64,000 nt of DNA from Boletus sp. NGJ (GCA_019096195.1 JAGTXK010000125.1:1-64000), one strand, 5' to 3'; positions 36,515 to 49,213 are shown, numbered from the stretch's first letter. The notes: generated by a model from the sequence alone, not told the origin. Numbers and translations are program-made.

Positions 36515-36772
36515 CACTTGGTCCCCTCTGCCTCCCTTTCTTTATCTTCTCTCCACCTCATATCGGACGACTTCGGCGGTTTTGCACGGTGTTCGTCCTT
36601 TGCCTCGACAGCCTCTCGCCCGTCTCCAGTCCGGTCCCACCCGACTACTTTCATGCCTTGACCTCCCCTTGTAATTTACCCAGACCTAAACCAAACCGTT
36701 AACGCACCGAATTCCTGCTCTACCTTTTATCCCCCTCTCGCCATCCATTTTGGACGACTGAACGATACGTAG

Positions 36773-36787
36773 GCGCGCGCGCGCGCG
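36773..36787. repeat. alternating GC tract
   Basis: Fifteen bases of strictly alternating G and C in an otherwise pyrimidine-rich 3' region. Such tracts are able to adopt Z-DNA. Confidence 0.85.
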
Positions 36788-37423
36788 TTCCTTTTCCGTC
36801 TCTGTCTCTCTTCTTTCCCTGTGCGTAGTGATGCCTTGATGCGAATGTCAAGTACCAACGGTCTCTGTTGTAATTATGGATTCCACTTTCTTTTCTTCTT
36901 CTGTCCGTGTCACTCTCGTATCTGATTTTGAGGCATACACTGAATTTTTTTCATTCTTTGTGCATGTGATAAACTCTTTTCGTATGGGTGTTGCTCGCAA
37001 ACCGCGATGTGCATACAATATCATAGGCGTATCCGTGATGATTCGGAGGACGACAAAAACGCGACATGAATGAAATCAACATGCAAAAAAAAGGCACATG
37101 GGTACGATACACGATACGATGCATGAGTGAGGCATAACGGTGTGAGTACGGACGACGACGACGACAACGATGAACAAACAGACATGAGAAGAGACGCGGG
37201 TAAGACGAGGCATGGGTGGATCGTGTTGATGGAGCGGACGTGGATGTCAGACGTATGCTGGATGGAAGAGGAGGAATGGTTCGTGAGTTTCTGCATAGTC
37301 AAAAAGAGCCGCAAAGCCATATGGAAAATAAAGCTATTGACGAGTGGGTGACAGTCATGATATCGATGACAATGGTGGTGGTAGCATGGTCATGGTGACC
37401 TAAGAGCATAAACGGGCGTGTCC

Positions 37424-39036
37424 TCAAAACCGGCCGGCAGCCAAAAGGCGGTAAAGCGCGTTCGCTTCCTCAAACCGCGAGTTACGCAGCGTGAAATGCG
37501 CCATCTCGGCGGTGTCCGCGTCCAAGGCCATGTCCACGATCGAAACCCTCAACAGGGAGGCATAGAAACGACAGAGCTAGACACCCGACACACCGTGAGC
37601 GCACGATCAAAAGTCGACGTAACCAAATGGTGTGATCGCTACCCACGTTTTGAACGCCTTTTGCAAAGCGATCGTCACTGATGAGCCCTTCTCGCTCTTC
37701 TCTCTCGGCACTGTCGAGCCATTTGATGCTTTCATGAATAAACCGCCCGAGAGCCTCGACACGGACTACATCAGCGACAGTTGTTTTACCCCCTGTGGCA
37801 GGGTCGATGACGATGGACGCATCCCGGAGCAAGCGGACGAGAAGATCAAAAGAAGGCAATGTCGGAGGAAGCTTCGTCAGGACATCTAGATAAGGGTAAG
37901 GTCCTTGTGACTGTGCGTTAGAGGTGGTTAACAGCGCCAAAAAAAGTTGATAGGCTAGATTAGGATTATTAGCGACAATGGATGGCAGATCCATTGACGT
38001 TATCATAGGAGGCGACGCTAGGTTGGGTATCATTGGGGTCAGAATCTGTCGCATGTACGAGGTGAGAATGATGTCCGATGCGCTCTTCAAGGAGCACGTA
38101 CCCGTTGTTCCGTAAGTGTAAGTACTCGGTCGCGAGCTGCTAGAAGCAGCTTCATACTTTGAGCAATTCGCTCCTTCATTTCATCTTCCTCAGGGTTCAC
38201 TGATACCTCTACGGTCTGCGCCGAAGAGGGAGACTTGGGTTTGAAAGGCTTGGCGGGCTTTTCACCTTCCCCCTGTTGGGGGTTGATGGCGGCAATACCC
38301 CTGTAAGACAGATATAGAAAGTTCGCTACCGAACGAGCCAACTCAGTTTTCTACTTACGGCTCGGGCGTGCTCGTTTCCGCAAAGTTCTCTTCGTCCAAA
38401 AACAGATGTAAAGCTCTAAGTTCAGGGAGAAGTGGGGACCTTGTGAGCGTGCTAGGAGAATAGGGGCCAATCTGCAGAAAGGTCAGCGGGATGACCTACG
38501 ACGGGGGAGAAGGAATGTACATCATTTCCGTCCCCTTTGAGAATTTTCCAGAGGACCCATACTAGCTGCTCATTGTCACTGAAACCACCTTCGGCAGTGA
38601 CCTTGATGGCATAACCTCTCTCCTTTAGGAAGGTACCATACAGAGCAGACTTGAACGGGTTGAGGGAAATCGGATAAGGAGCGTACATTGAATACAAGAT
38701 GAATGAAACGAGAATGCGTTGAGCGAGCTGAAGTCACGGGAGAAGGTGACGTAGTGAATATGAGATGAACCATTAGCGCAAATAGTGTGTACTAACTTCG
38801 ACAGAAGAATTGAGAAGGGGCAACAACGCGTCAAGAGCCAGCTGGAATCGCGCGGTGGGCTGTACGAGCTGAGAGAAAGCCTGTGCAGCTGTGGAACAAG
38901 GAAGGGTATAGGCGCGGACTAGGAGGTGTGCAACTGACGCCCGGACAGGGTCCCCTGAACTGATCTGACCCGGGAAAGTTGGAGATAAAATATTTGAGGC
39001 CGCTGAGGACTTTGGAAAGAGTCTCGAACCAGCCAT
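37424..39036 (-). CDS. CCR4-NOT complex subunit 11-like protein (Not11/C2orf29 family)
   Basis: Subunit of the CCR4-NOT deadenylase, which shortens mRNA poly(A) tails. Start ATG 39036 (MAGSRLFPKSSAAS). N-terminal region reads FQLALDALLPLLNSSVE, then after an intron YPISLNPFKSALYGTFLKER and NEQLVWVLWKILKGDGNDV, corresponding to the NPF and LVxxL segments of the family. A central acidic/Pro linker (VSVNPEEDEMKERIAQS) is followed by the C-terminal helical domain: SIVANNPNLAYQLFLALLTT, YLDVLTKLPPTLPSFDLLVR, VEALGRFIHESIKWLDSAE, RFYASLLRVSIVDMALDADT and FEEANALYRLLAAG, with stop at 37424. These match the order in metazoan CNOT11 (helix containing NPLVAIEILLKL, then VxNRL). Assignment to CNOT11 is from recalled family sequence and is likely but not certain. 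Confidence 0.7.
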
Positions 39037-39305
39037 GGCTGGTGTGCCCGGACTGACCCTGCTCGCTGTCGGCAACGGCGACGAGGAAGTCATCATCCGA
39101 ATTACCAACGTCAAAGTCAAATGCCCATTACTTTCATATCTCGTTTGTCCTTGTTTGCTTTCCGTGGCAACGGATGGCTGTGTAACCCCGGATGACATAA
39201 CGCAATCGCTTCGTCCAAGGGCGTAATTTATATCTTGTGCAGCAAAACTTTAAAAAATGTATCGGACTACCTGACATTCCGCAGTCCCTTTCTCAGACTT
39301 TTACC

Positions 39306-40030
39306 ATGACCATCATACACAGCGTTGGCCTAAGGTCACTGGGCTCAGATACCCAAAGCACTCAGGTCAGACATACCTTGGATCAGAACTTGATCGGTCC
39401 CGCTGACCGACCACCACGCAGTCCCTGATTCAATATTCCTACTTTATCGCTGCAGCCGTGATCCTGTTCGCTCTTGTAATTCTTAGGTATGTTCCATACG
39501 ACGACACTCTCATGCAGATCTGACACCATAGGGTCTGAAGAATCATCATTCTGCGAAGGCGCAATCGGACACTTTCTGACTTCTTCCGAATAGGCGGCAG
39601 TTCTCGATATTCCTACGGCTCACCTCCCCCGATGGAATCCAACTACGGCTCAATGTACCATGGCATACAATTAACTCCTCTTCCAGTTGCGTACCGCCCA
39701 GACCGCAGGATACGTGCCACGGATACTGATGCGCATGGTCGCCGGCTTGATCCTACTATGGAGAATTGGGATGGAAAGGACGCTCTTCCGGCGTATGACA
39801 ATTTCGACAGACCACCCAAGTATGTTGAGGCCGGTTGGACACACGGAGGGCCTCCCCTGCCTGCGCAGCAATCTACGGTGACTCCAAGCCCGCAGGGGGA
39901 TCACAGTGGAATAGCACATCCGAACATCGCCGACGGAGCTACCGTGGACCCATTTTACCATACCTATGCTGTGGCAGGTATAACCCATGAGACCGAAGCA
40001 CGATCCCCTCACGACTTGGCTAGTAGCTGA
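39306..40030 (+). CDS. small single-pass membrane protein
   Basis: Three exons splice in phase: 39306-39365, 39422-39486 and 39541-40030, 615 nt, 204 residues. The 20-codon first exon gives a short extracellular or lumenal N-terminus, MTIIHSVGLRSLGSDTQSTQ. Exon 2 encodes one membrane helix, SYFIAAAVILFALVIL, followed at once by the stop-transfer basic cluster IIILRRRNRTLSDFFRIGG. The cytosolic tail has a WDGKDALPAYDNFDRPPKYVE motif region; a K-D-x-LPAYD...PPxY pattern is common in small membrane proteins of Agaricomycetes, and PPKY resembles a WW-domain (Nedd4/Rsp5) ligand. Function unknown. The acceptor at 39540 was chosen because the nearer one at 39531 gives an immediate stop. Confidence 0.65.
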
Positions 40031-41226
40031 CGAATATCTCCACCTCGATTTTTTGATACCTCTGTGCCGACTCTCTCCGCTCAGAGCGATACCACGAATT
40101 ATGTACTTGGTATGAATATTCCCACTAACGGACGTTGCTCGTCTCCACTCTACGTACTAGCACATATGGTATCTAGTAAAAGCGGTTGCTTCATCACAGT
40201 TATAGAGTCGAGAACTGTTCTCTGCTCGAAAAGCTGCTCTTCCCGGCCCGGATGGGATGGTTGATCTCATGGATTCACTCACAGAGCCGCCACGGATTCA
40301 TGCCGCTATACCAGGCGTGCCCTCGTCGTCGAACTCAACTCATACAGTTGATGAGCTGCATGTCCTGGTCTTTAGAATGTTGTCTGAGACACAATTGGCA
40401 TCGTCTCGAGCGATAGTGCATTCACAGAGGAGGCTGAGGACAAGGACAGGAGTGCTCAGGGTCTTGCCTAGGTGCAGACGTAACTGCGGATGTTCGATAG
40501 GATGCTGCGGTAGTGACTGTCAACGATTACGTGTGCATCATCCATGAAGTCTCCACACTACCTCATGATGGAAGGCCGCATCATCCACTTATGCGGCGTC
40601 CTACTCTCTTTGCTGAACCAGTGCACGTAGTCCGCACGTCGCACCGCTTGGGATGAACACTACATGGCAGGCGCACTCGAAGTTTTGGTTTACAGGACTC
40701 ACGGTAGTGAACCGGTGGGTGTTTTAGCAGTTGACGCCCCCTAAGGAAGGCAGCGCCGAGGATCAAACAGGCGACGTACAGTTCGGGGATTGTGTTGCTG
40801 ACGATGACCCATCTTTTACATACGCGAGATGAACGCGGCTCTCAGAGAATCTCGCGGGGACATTCCATCCCACTTCTCCCACGTCCCGCGGTGATGGTGT
40901 AATGCAATCGAATGCGATGAATGAAGAAGATAGGGCGAGAAGGTTTTCAGAGCGGACGAGTAGTTCGTTCAGAAGGTGCGGTCGGCCTTTCGAGTGGCGG
41001 GTTTCATGTTCGCCCGACAGAGTCCATTGCGGTATTTGGGCGTAGGTGAACCTGTGCATCGTTGCCTTTTTGGACGTTGCCCGCTCGCACAATATTCCTT
41101 CCCAAACCACCATGTCGAACCAAGTTCGGTCAGCCCAAATGGATTCAAAAGGTACTGTTCCTTTCTGCCTGTGCGGAGAGCAGCGAAATGACGTGACGGT
41201 GCCCGCCAGTCGATCAGTTGCATTCA
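40031..41226. other. degenerate DNA, no supported gene
   Basis: About 1.2 kb between the membrane-protein gene and the TPR remnant. A frame at 40257-40547 (plus) looks partly protein-like but has no recognisable motif. It could be decayed upstream part of the TPR gene. Confidence 0.3.
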
Positions 41227-42027
41227 CTGGCGAAATTTCTTGTCGCCAAGTTTGAGCAAGGAGGCGGGACCAATTACATCGACGAGGCAATCGTCCTTGA
41301 TCGCGAAGCACTTGAACTTTGCCCACCCTGCTACCCTGAATAATATGTCTCCTTGACGTGGCTTGGAATTCATCTAAGTGATCGTTGTGACCCGCTCGGG
41401 GGTCTGACGGGCCTCGAGGAGGCCATTGTGCTTAGCCGAGATGTACTGGCGCTTCGCCCATCCGGGTACCCTGATCATTCAGTGTCTTCGAACAACCTTG
41501 CAGTTGATCTCCCCACTCGGTACAAGCACCTCAGGGCAATAGATGACCTCAATGAGGCCATTGTTCTTGAGCAAGATGTACTGGCACTTTGCCCACCAGG
41601 GCACTCAGACTGTTCAAAATCTTTGAACAACCCTGCAGCTTGCCTTTCTACTCAGTGCAAGCAGCTTGGGGCAATGGAAGACCTTGACACAGCCATTGTC
41701 CTCAACCAAGATGCACTGGTGCTTTGCCCATCCAGGGCACCCACTTTGATTAACAATCTCACAATTCATCTTTCTACTTGGTACAACCAGCTTGGGGTGA
41801 TGGAGGACCTCAATGAGGCCATTGGCCTTGACCAAGATGCACTAGTGCTTTGCCTACCAGGGGCCAGGGCATCCTCTTTGATTAGACTCTTTGAACAATC
41901 TCACAATTCATCTTTCCACTCAAGTCTCAGTACGAGCAACAGGACATCAAAAAGCCACTGTTCTCAGCTGCAATGCATTGGAGCTTTGCCTGCCAAGGAA
42001 TCTAGATTGATCAAACTCAAAGTAGGA
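41227..42027 (+). pseudogene. decayed TPR repeat gene fragment (CHAT/NACHT-associated type)
   Basis: About six degenerate 42-residue tetratricopeptide units with the agaricomycete consensus of the kind DLxEAIxLxxxALxLxPPGHPxxxxSLNNLAxxLSTRYxQLG. Visible units include YIDEAIVLDREALELCPPCY, LEEAIVLSRDVLALRPSGYP, LNEAIVLEQDVLALCPPGHS and LDTAIVLNQDALVLCPS. Stop codons (for example TAA at 41341) and unit-length irregularities interrupt the frame, no start or upstream signalling domain is attached, and the last unit is truncated. In intact relatives such repeats form the sensor half of large CHAT or NACHT proteins. It lies directly next to the retrotransposon island, which fits loss by transposon activity. 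Confidence 0.75.
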
Positions 42028-42312
42028 TAATAATATAGGTTACTTGTATGTTCAATTGAGTTAGTTAAAGGATTTTACAACACTTTTAGCCTATGAAAAT
42101 TCTCTTTGATTACTTAGTTGTTATATAACCACTCTATCACCTTTACCTTAACATTTCACTATCCTCAGGGGTGAAAGGAACTTGCAATGGACGAAAGAAA
42201 GAACCTAGACCTGATATCTGAAGCGTTGCTAACCAAAGCAATATGTGACAGAGAAAAAGGCAATTTCAAGACTAAACAAAACATGGTACTCTACTGGCTA
42301 CTTATATACTAC

Positions 42313-42677
42313 TGAAAGGAAAGGAGCCTCAATATCTCAAGGGTCGCGAAGCGCGATATTCGAGGGAGAGAAGAGGAATTCCAAGATTGAGCTAATACAG
42401 GTGTTGTGGCGCTACTTATATACTAACTACTGGCGTGAGCACGGACCAGCTTAGGGCCGGTCGTGGAACCTACTAGAATGTTCCGTACGACGTACGGTGA
42501 CGTAGTGGGGTCTAGCCTGTTCTATGGGTATGGGGTTGTGACGTAGGCTGACTAGTGTGTGACGTATGGTCTAGACGTAAGGTCTAGGCATAATGGTAAC
42601 TACGTAAGTGCGTTCGTGGGGTCGTCAAGTGTTAGCTAACTACGTAAATAAAGGCGAAAACGTCCGAGTTCGTTTCA
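42313..42677 (-). repeat. 3' LTR of the chromovirus element
   Basis: 365 bp. As read on the minus strand it begins TGAAACGAAC and ends CTTTCA, so has TG...CA termini. It matches 49214-49575 throughout. Confidence 0.95.
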
Positions 42678-42688
42678 TTACCCCCTTT

Positions 42689-45600
42689 CTAGCCATCGAA
42701 CTCCCGGTCGATGATGATACCGGTGAGGTTGACGTCGCTATGGGGTGCGGGGATCTCGAAGAGTTGGTCGGGGAGGCGGTTTAGGGAGGCCGCGTACGAG
42801 CGGAAGGACGGGTCGTCGAATAGGGGGGTTCCGGGGAACGCGCAGGTTGGGCAGTCGCACTCGCCGTCGGCAAGGGTGCGGATGGCGGTGGGGTTCTCTC
42901 GGTGGAACTTCTCGATCGCCTGTGGGGCGTTTGAGACGTTCCTTTTCGGTTCCCATGTGCGTTCCTCGCGGGGGTACCCTTTCCACTGTACTAGGTACTC
43001 GGTTCTGCCGCGTCGCTTACGTGAGTCGGCGACGTGCTCCACTTCGTACTCTTCTTGTTGCTGGACGATAACCGGGGGTGGCGGTTTCGGTTTCGTCTGG
43101 GAGGGGGATGTGCCCGGGTGGTAGGGCGTAAGAAGCGACTCGTGGAATACGGGGTGAATCCCTTTCCACGTGCGCGGGAGGTCCTAGCTCGTAGGAGGCC
43201 TCGCCGATCTTACGCTTCACCTTGAACGGGCCGTGTCGTTTGTCGTCGAACTTCTTGGTCGGGCGATCGGTCCGAACGTGGGTTCCTTCGAGTAGGACCT
43301 GCTGGCCGACCGTGTATTCGACGGCGGGGGATGCACGTTTGTCGTGCGCCTTCTTCATCGCTTCTGCCGCTTTTTCCAGCGCGTCCTTGGCCGTGTTGTG
43401 GTGGGTTTTCATTGTTTCGGCGAAGGAGGCGGCGGATTCGTTTCTCACTTCCACTCGCTTGTTCGGTATGAGCGGCTGTTGCCCGTAGTTGAGCAGGAAG
43501 GGAGAGACGCCGGTTGCGCTGGTGGTCTGCGAGTTGTGGGCGAACTCGGCTAGGGGTAGCCATTCGGCCCAGTCGGTTTGGCGATGGTTGACGTAGATGC
43601 GCAGGTATTTCTCCACCTCTCGGTTGATGCGCTCCGTCTGCCCGTCGGTCTGGGGGTGGTAAGCGGTAGACGGGTTGGCTTGGATGCCGAGGAGGGAGTA
43701 AAGGTCGCGCATGAACGACGACACGAATTGCGTTCCTCTGTCGGAGATCACCTTGCGTGGGACACCGTGGAGCTTGAAGATCTGGTCGCGGAAGATTGTT
43801 GCGACCCCTTGGGACGTTATGGTGTCCATTACCGGTGCTAGGTGGATCATCTTGGAGAAACGATCGACGACGACCAGGATGGCGTTCTTGCCATCTGATT
43901 GGGGGAGGGGGCCGATCAGGTCGACGGAGATGATTTCCCAGGGGGAAGATGGGATCTCATTCGGGTGGAGCGGTGTGTTGATGGCCGAGGTTTTGGCTTT
44001 TACCTTTTGGCACGTGTCACACCCTTTGACGTAAGTCTCCACGTCGCGTCGAAGCGAGGGCCAGTAGTATTCGCTCATGATCAAATCGCGAGTGCGCCGG
44101 ATGCCGGGGTGGCCAGCGATCGGATGATCATGGTTCGCGATGAGGATGTCCTCTCTGAGTTTCGCGTCGTTCGGCACGTAGACGAGCGTCTTCCAGTGGA
44201 CAAGTCCTTCTTTGCGGCTCCAGGGGGAGTTCTCCTTTCTCCAAGCCTTCCTTGGCGAACTGCTCTAGTTTGTACTGTAGCTTTGTGATCCTTGAGAGCG
44301 TGCTCGCCGGTGCGACGGCTTTGAGGGAGACCGTCGTGGAGGTAGGTGACGGTGGGGGCGAAAAAAGGGCGTCAGGCAGTAGTGTCTGCGCGGTGTTGTC
44401 GGATGTCACCCCCTTTTCAAAGTCTGGCCTCCTGGACAGAGGGTCCGCGGGGTTGGTTTTGCCAGGGCGGTGGCTGATCACCACATGGTATTCCTGTAGG
44501 ACCTGTTGCCAGCGGGCCTGACGGCGGGTGAGATCCTGGGGTTTCCGGAAGAACTCGAGGTTCTTGTGGTCCGTCCAGATCTCGATCGGGTGGGCTGCCT
44601 CGAGGAGATATTGTCGCCACTCGTTGAGGGCGAACATGATGGCTAACATCTCGAGGTCAGCGGCGTGGTAGTTCCTCTCGGCGTCGTTGAGGGAACGGGA
44701 GATGAAGGCGACGGGGTGCCATGTGCCGTCGTGTCTTTTGGGAGAGGATGGCGCCGATGCCAATGCCCGAGCCGTCGGTTTCGATGCGGTAGGGGTCGGT
44801 GTCGGTGGGCATGGCGAGCGCCGGGGCGGAGGAGATGGTGTCCTTGAGGGTTTGGAAGGCCGCTTGGCAGGCCGTCGTCCACTCGAAGTCTCTTCTTCAC
44901 CGACGTGAGCGCGTTGAGGGGGCGCGCGATCATGGCGAAGTTCTTGACGAACCGTCGGTAGAAGTTGAGGAACCCGAGGAATCCTCTGCAGTGTTTTCTT
45001 CGAGGTGGGGACGTTGGCCAGCTCTTGATGGCTTCCACCTTCTTCTCGTCCATCTTCACCTTGTCTTGTGCGACGATGAGCCCGAGGAACTCGGTCTCTT
45101 GGACCTCAAAGTCGCATTTGTCGTGACGCAGGTAGAGGTGTGCGTCGCGGAGGATTTGTAGCACCTCGCGTACTACCTTGCGGTGCTCTTCGAGTGTCTC
45201 TCGTGAATATCATGATATCGTCTATGTAGACGACCACTACGCCTCGGTCCACCAAGTGTCTAAACAGCGCGTTCATCATCGTCTGAAACGTCGCTGGTGA
45301 ATTGGTGAGCCCGAAGAACATCACGAGGGGCTCGAATAGCCCGCGGTTTGCTCGGAAGGCGGCCTTCCACTCGTCGCCTTCTGCCATCCGTACGTTGTTG
45401 TACCCCCATCTCACGTCGAACTTGGTGTAGTACTTGGCCGACTTGAGCTTGTCGACCAGTTCGCTTATGAGCGGGAGCGGGTAGCGGTTGCGTCTTGTCA
45501 CCGCGTTCAGCTTGCGGTAGTCTTGCACGGGGCGGAGGCGTCCGTCTTTCTTCTTGATGAAGAAGAAGGCCGATGCGAAGGGTGACTTGGAGGGTCGTAT

Positions 45601-46753
45601 CCTCCCGGACTTGAGATTCTCCTCGAGGAAGGAGTCCAGTTCCTTCTGCTCGCCCGGGATTGAGAGGGATAGACCTTGCAGTCTACCTCATGGTTCCCGG
45701 GGAGGAGCTCGATGGCGTGATCCCAAGGGCGTCTCGGGGGTAGCGCATCGAAGCTTTCTTTGTCGAAGACGTCCTTATACTCGTGGACGTACTTCGGGGC
45801 GGCTTCCTCGAAGGTCTCTCTTCTTTTTCTGGGACGTAGTCCTTGATGGCCACCTCCGTGGCGACGTTTCGATTTCGCATGTACTCTACTACATCGAGTT
45901 CGAATAGTCTGTCGCCTTGGGACGGCCTGTAGTCTACGTCCATCTCGTCTTCCTCCTCGTCTACACTGCCCACGGCGTGATCCCCTCTTGCATCTGAAAG
46001 GAAATTCTCCCGGTTTTCCAGTTGATGGCTGGGTTGTGCATCTTCAGCCAGTCGTGTCCGAGGAACACGGTGTTCGGCCCGAGGTTGGTTACTGCGAGGG
46101 CCAACTGTTCCCTGTGGTCGTTCACCTGGAGCTTCGAGGATCACGAATTTCTCTACTTTGCCTCCGGCGTTCGGCGTGCCATCGGCGTTGTAGACGGTGA
46201 GGGGGCGGGGGAGGGAGTGCGTCTTTACCCCCTTTTCAGCCACGAACTTCTCGTGGATGGACGATCCGGTGCAGCCTGAATCGATCAGTGCCTTGACGTT
46301 GGCGGTCTGTCGGTTCGGGAGGGTTAGCGTCACCGGGATCTCCAGCGAGTTTCGCTTCGTGGATCGAGGGGATGCTTTCCGGAATTTCGGGGCGTGCTGT
46401 AGGTCATGGAGGACCCAGTACGCGTCTTCGTCGGAAAGTCTTCGGAGGTCCTGCACGAGGTCCCGAGACACTTCGATCGTCCGGCTGTCGTGAACGAAGG
46501 ACTTCAGGTGGTGGATGCTGCGGTCAACATCCGTGTTCTCCACTTGGGCCTTCATCCAACGTATGGACCAGGGGTCCAACGTGTTCAGCCAGGAACGAGA
46601 GGACGTCTCTCCCTTTCGTGCTTCCTTTGGGTGTTTGCGCGGGATGGTGTCGGCGTCGTTCGGGCCGTCGTCTCGCTTTACGGACGGCGCGAACTTCACC
46701 TTTCGCGGCATGATGGTCATTTTCTTAACGGGCGGAGTGCCCGGGAGGTTCAC
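42689..46753 (-). other. pol region of the chromovirus fossil
   Basis: Protease (around 46100-46400), reverse transcriptase (around 44900-45600), RNase H (around 44350-44760), integrase (43050-44180, with an HHCC-type zinc finger and DDE core recognisable) and a chromodomain (42830-43040, with the aromatic W-G-Y-P pattern) identify the chromovirus clade, whose chromodomain is thought to steer integration to heterochromatin. The region is decayed. Confidence 0.9.
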
Positions 46754-46852
46754 GCGTTGTTCGTATCCTCGTCTTCAGTCTCGTCAATGCTTAGGACGGA
46801 GAACATGTTACATTCAGCAATGACTTATGTTGTACAGCAGGTCGACTGGTGT

Positions 46853-48358
46853 CTACTGTACAGGCTGAAAACCCGAGTCACTTTGTACATCGGGGGCGTA
46901 AACTACTGGTTCTACTTGCGGGGTCTCCGCTGAGTCCATCATGGCTCGTATCGTAGCAAACATGTCCGGGGAAACTTCCTGACCGTTTACCGTGATGCTC
47001 CTCGCTTGCGGGCGAGGGCGGGGCGGGTGATCGGCGCAGGGCCAGGGCTTCCTGCATTTTCGGCACAGTCCAGCTGCGCGTGCCTTGTCGAGCTCCATGG
47101 GAGCGCCTTGTCCGGGGAAGACCCCGGTGGTCTGAGGGTGCGGGCGCGCGACGGGCGCCGAGGGGGGCGGGCGGGTAGGCGGGGGTGCAGCGGGAGGTGC
47201 GTACGAACGGGGACGCGGGATGAAACGCGGGTTGTAGGTAGGGGCCGGTGGCGAAGACGTTGGAGGCCTTCTTGCGCTCTGCGATGGCGCCGAGGACCTC
47301 CTCTGCCCGTACCAGGGCGGTCTCCCACTCACGGACGTCGGTGGAGTCGATGAGGTCCGGCTTGTACCTCTCGACGTACTCAACCAGTTCGTTCCGGGCC
47401 TGGTGCCGGATCTGGTTGACGATCGTCCTCCCGTTTATCCTGACGTCGAATTTGGCCTCGATGGCCAGCTGGAACAGGCGCGTGAAGTAGTCTTCGACGC
47501 TGTCCTTCCCTTGGCGAAGGGAGAACAGTTTCTGTTCCGCCAGGCGCACGAGGCCGGCGGGTTGGAACGTCTTCTTGAGTTTCTCCACGAAAAACTCAAA
47601 GTTGACGGCGGCGTATGCGTCTCCTTCGACCAGGAGGTCTGAGAATCGCCCGGCGGCGTTATCGCCTCGCATGTACGACAGCGTGATTAGTATTTTTTGC
47701 CGATCGGTCGGCGTGCTTTCGAAGCCGTTGAGGTAGAGAGTGACGGTTCTCCACCACTGAACGAACTTCTCCTTGTTTCCGTCGTAATGCTCTGGCTTAG
47801 CGGCCAGGCTCTTCCCGATCCTCGGGGAAGTCGGGGGGAAGCCACGTGCGGCGGGCCGAGGGATCCCAGGTGAATTCGAGTGGGATGGGGAGCTCGGCTG
47901 CGGGGGCGTGGGGAGCGGGCGCGAGGGAGCTGGGCCCTGCGGTGGGACCAGTCGGGGTGTCCTCCCGGGAGAAGGGATGTGGACTCGGATACCGTGAGCT
48001 CGGGGAGTGGGCTCCGGGAGGGAGCGGGAGAGGGAGCGGGAGGGTCCACCCGGGGAGCGCGATTGGTGGGGGCGGTCCAGCCGCTACGGGATCTGCCGCG
48101 AACGCTTGGCGCCACACGTTGTACCGGAGGACGGACTGGTGCAGCAGGTACTGCTCGATGTCCTGCTGGCGCGTGGGGGACGGAGGGGCCTGCGGTAGCG
48201 GCGCCGGGATCGTCTGCGGGGTCGGCTGGACAAGTTGGAGGGTGGGGAGGCCCTTGCGCGGCGGCCCGGTTGGCCAGGTCCCTGAAGCTGAACCCGGGGC
48301 GGCGGCGGCGGACGGGGGGCGTGAGTATGGCATGCTGCGGGGGTACGTGGCTCATCGC
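46853..48358 (-). other. gag region of the chromovirus fossil
   Basis: A Pro/Ala/Ser-rich N-terminal part (47690-48358), a capsid-like retrotransposon gag segment (47100-47700), and a C-terminal Pro/Arg-rich part. The segment is open over long stretches but interrupted. The cysteine spacing near 47030-47080 hints at a single knuckle. Confidence 0.75.
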
Positions 48359-49213
48359 GTCTTAAGCCGGCGAGACTGAGCTAGGCGGGTGATGGTGCGG
48401 TGGCGGTGGTCGTGCGTGGAGTAGGTCGTCGAGGACCGTGTGGATGACGAAAGAATAGTCGGGGTGTACCCAGACGTAGCGGCGTCTGAATACGTTGTAG
48501 GTGCGGGGGCCGTCTGAAGACAGGGCTGTAAAGAATAACGGCGGGAAAGACCGCACACCGTCAGGAGGGGGGAGAGTCGGGCGGTGATAGGGGACCGGAG
48601 GATGACTTCCTTACTACAGGAAGGTGGTGCACGCTCGAAAGTCGAGATAAATCGAGTTATCGCACCTACGTGACGTCACGGGTGATCACGCGAACCCGGG
48701 TCCACTATCGTAGGACCAGCGTACGCTTGGGTCGACAACCACCCAAGAAGCGGGGCTAGTGCACTATGCCCGGTAGCAACGTTATCCTTATTTGTAAACG
48801 CCGGACGAGCGTATGACAAAGCGTTTCGCCGAGTGCTTTACTCGCGTACGTCACGTGTACGAGCGGGTCCCTCTAAACCTGAGGTCCGGTATATGGGTGA
48901 ACGGCGGCGACGAGCCCACGCGTTCGGAAGTGGATGGGGGAGGAGGGAGAAGCGAGACCCGAACTCCTTATTCGTTCCCTGCAGTCGAGGAGATCCCTGC
49001 GCTGACAACCGCCGTATAGGTCCGGTGTTACGTCTATCGCTAACGGGGATCCCTCGGTTCCTCTGAGGGTCAGATACGGGGAGTGTTGGATCGAAGGGCG
49101 AGAGCGGTACTAGCGAGCAAAAAGTTTGCTCGACTAGGCAAAAACAGTAGGAGGTAGAGGGGAGGAAATGTCCAGAGGCGAAGAGCCCGGGGACGAGGGA
49201 TAATCTTGGAATT
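48359..49213 (-). other. leader between 5' LTR and gag of the fossil element
   Basis: About 0.85 kb of GC-rich DNA without a supported frame. By position it contains the primer-binding site next to the 5' LTR, which I could not match to a particular tRNA. Confidence 0.6.

Larger units (their letters stand above)
36404..37423. other. 3' intergenic region between convergent genes, with simple repeats
   Basis: About 1 kb shared by the 3' ends of cla4 (+) and the Not11-like gene (-). It is pyrimidine-rich near 36450-36830 and contains a TA dinucleotide tract (36501-36514) and an alternating GC tract (36773-36787). No gene seen. Confidence 0.55.

Noticed and set aside
35923-36654. 243-codon minus-strand frame over the kinase C-lobe
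   Set aside because: Antisense of conserved kinase exons and of an intron, with no motif of its own.
40763-41326. 187-codon minus-strand frame
   Set aside because: It overlaps the start of the TPR remnant on the plus strand and shows no recognisable domain or splice context.
42245-42454. Short plus-strand frame at the left end of the retrotransposon
   Set aside because: It crosses the LTR boundary and the target duplication, so it is a chance frame.
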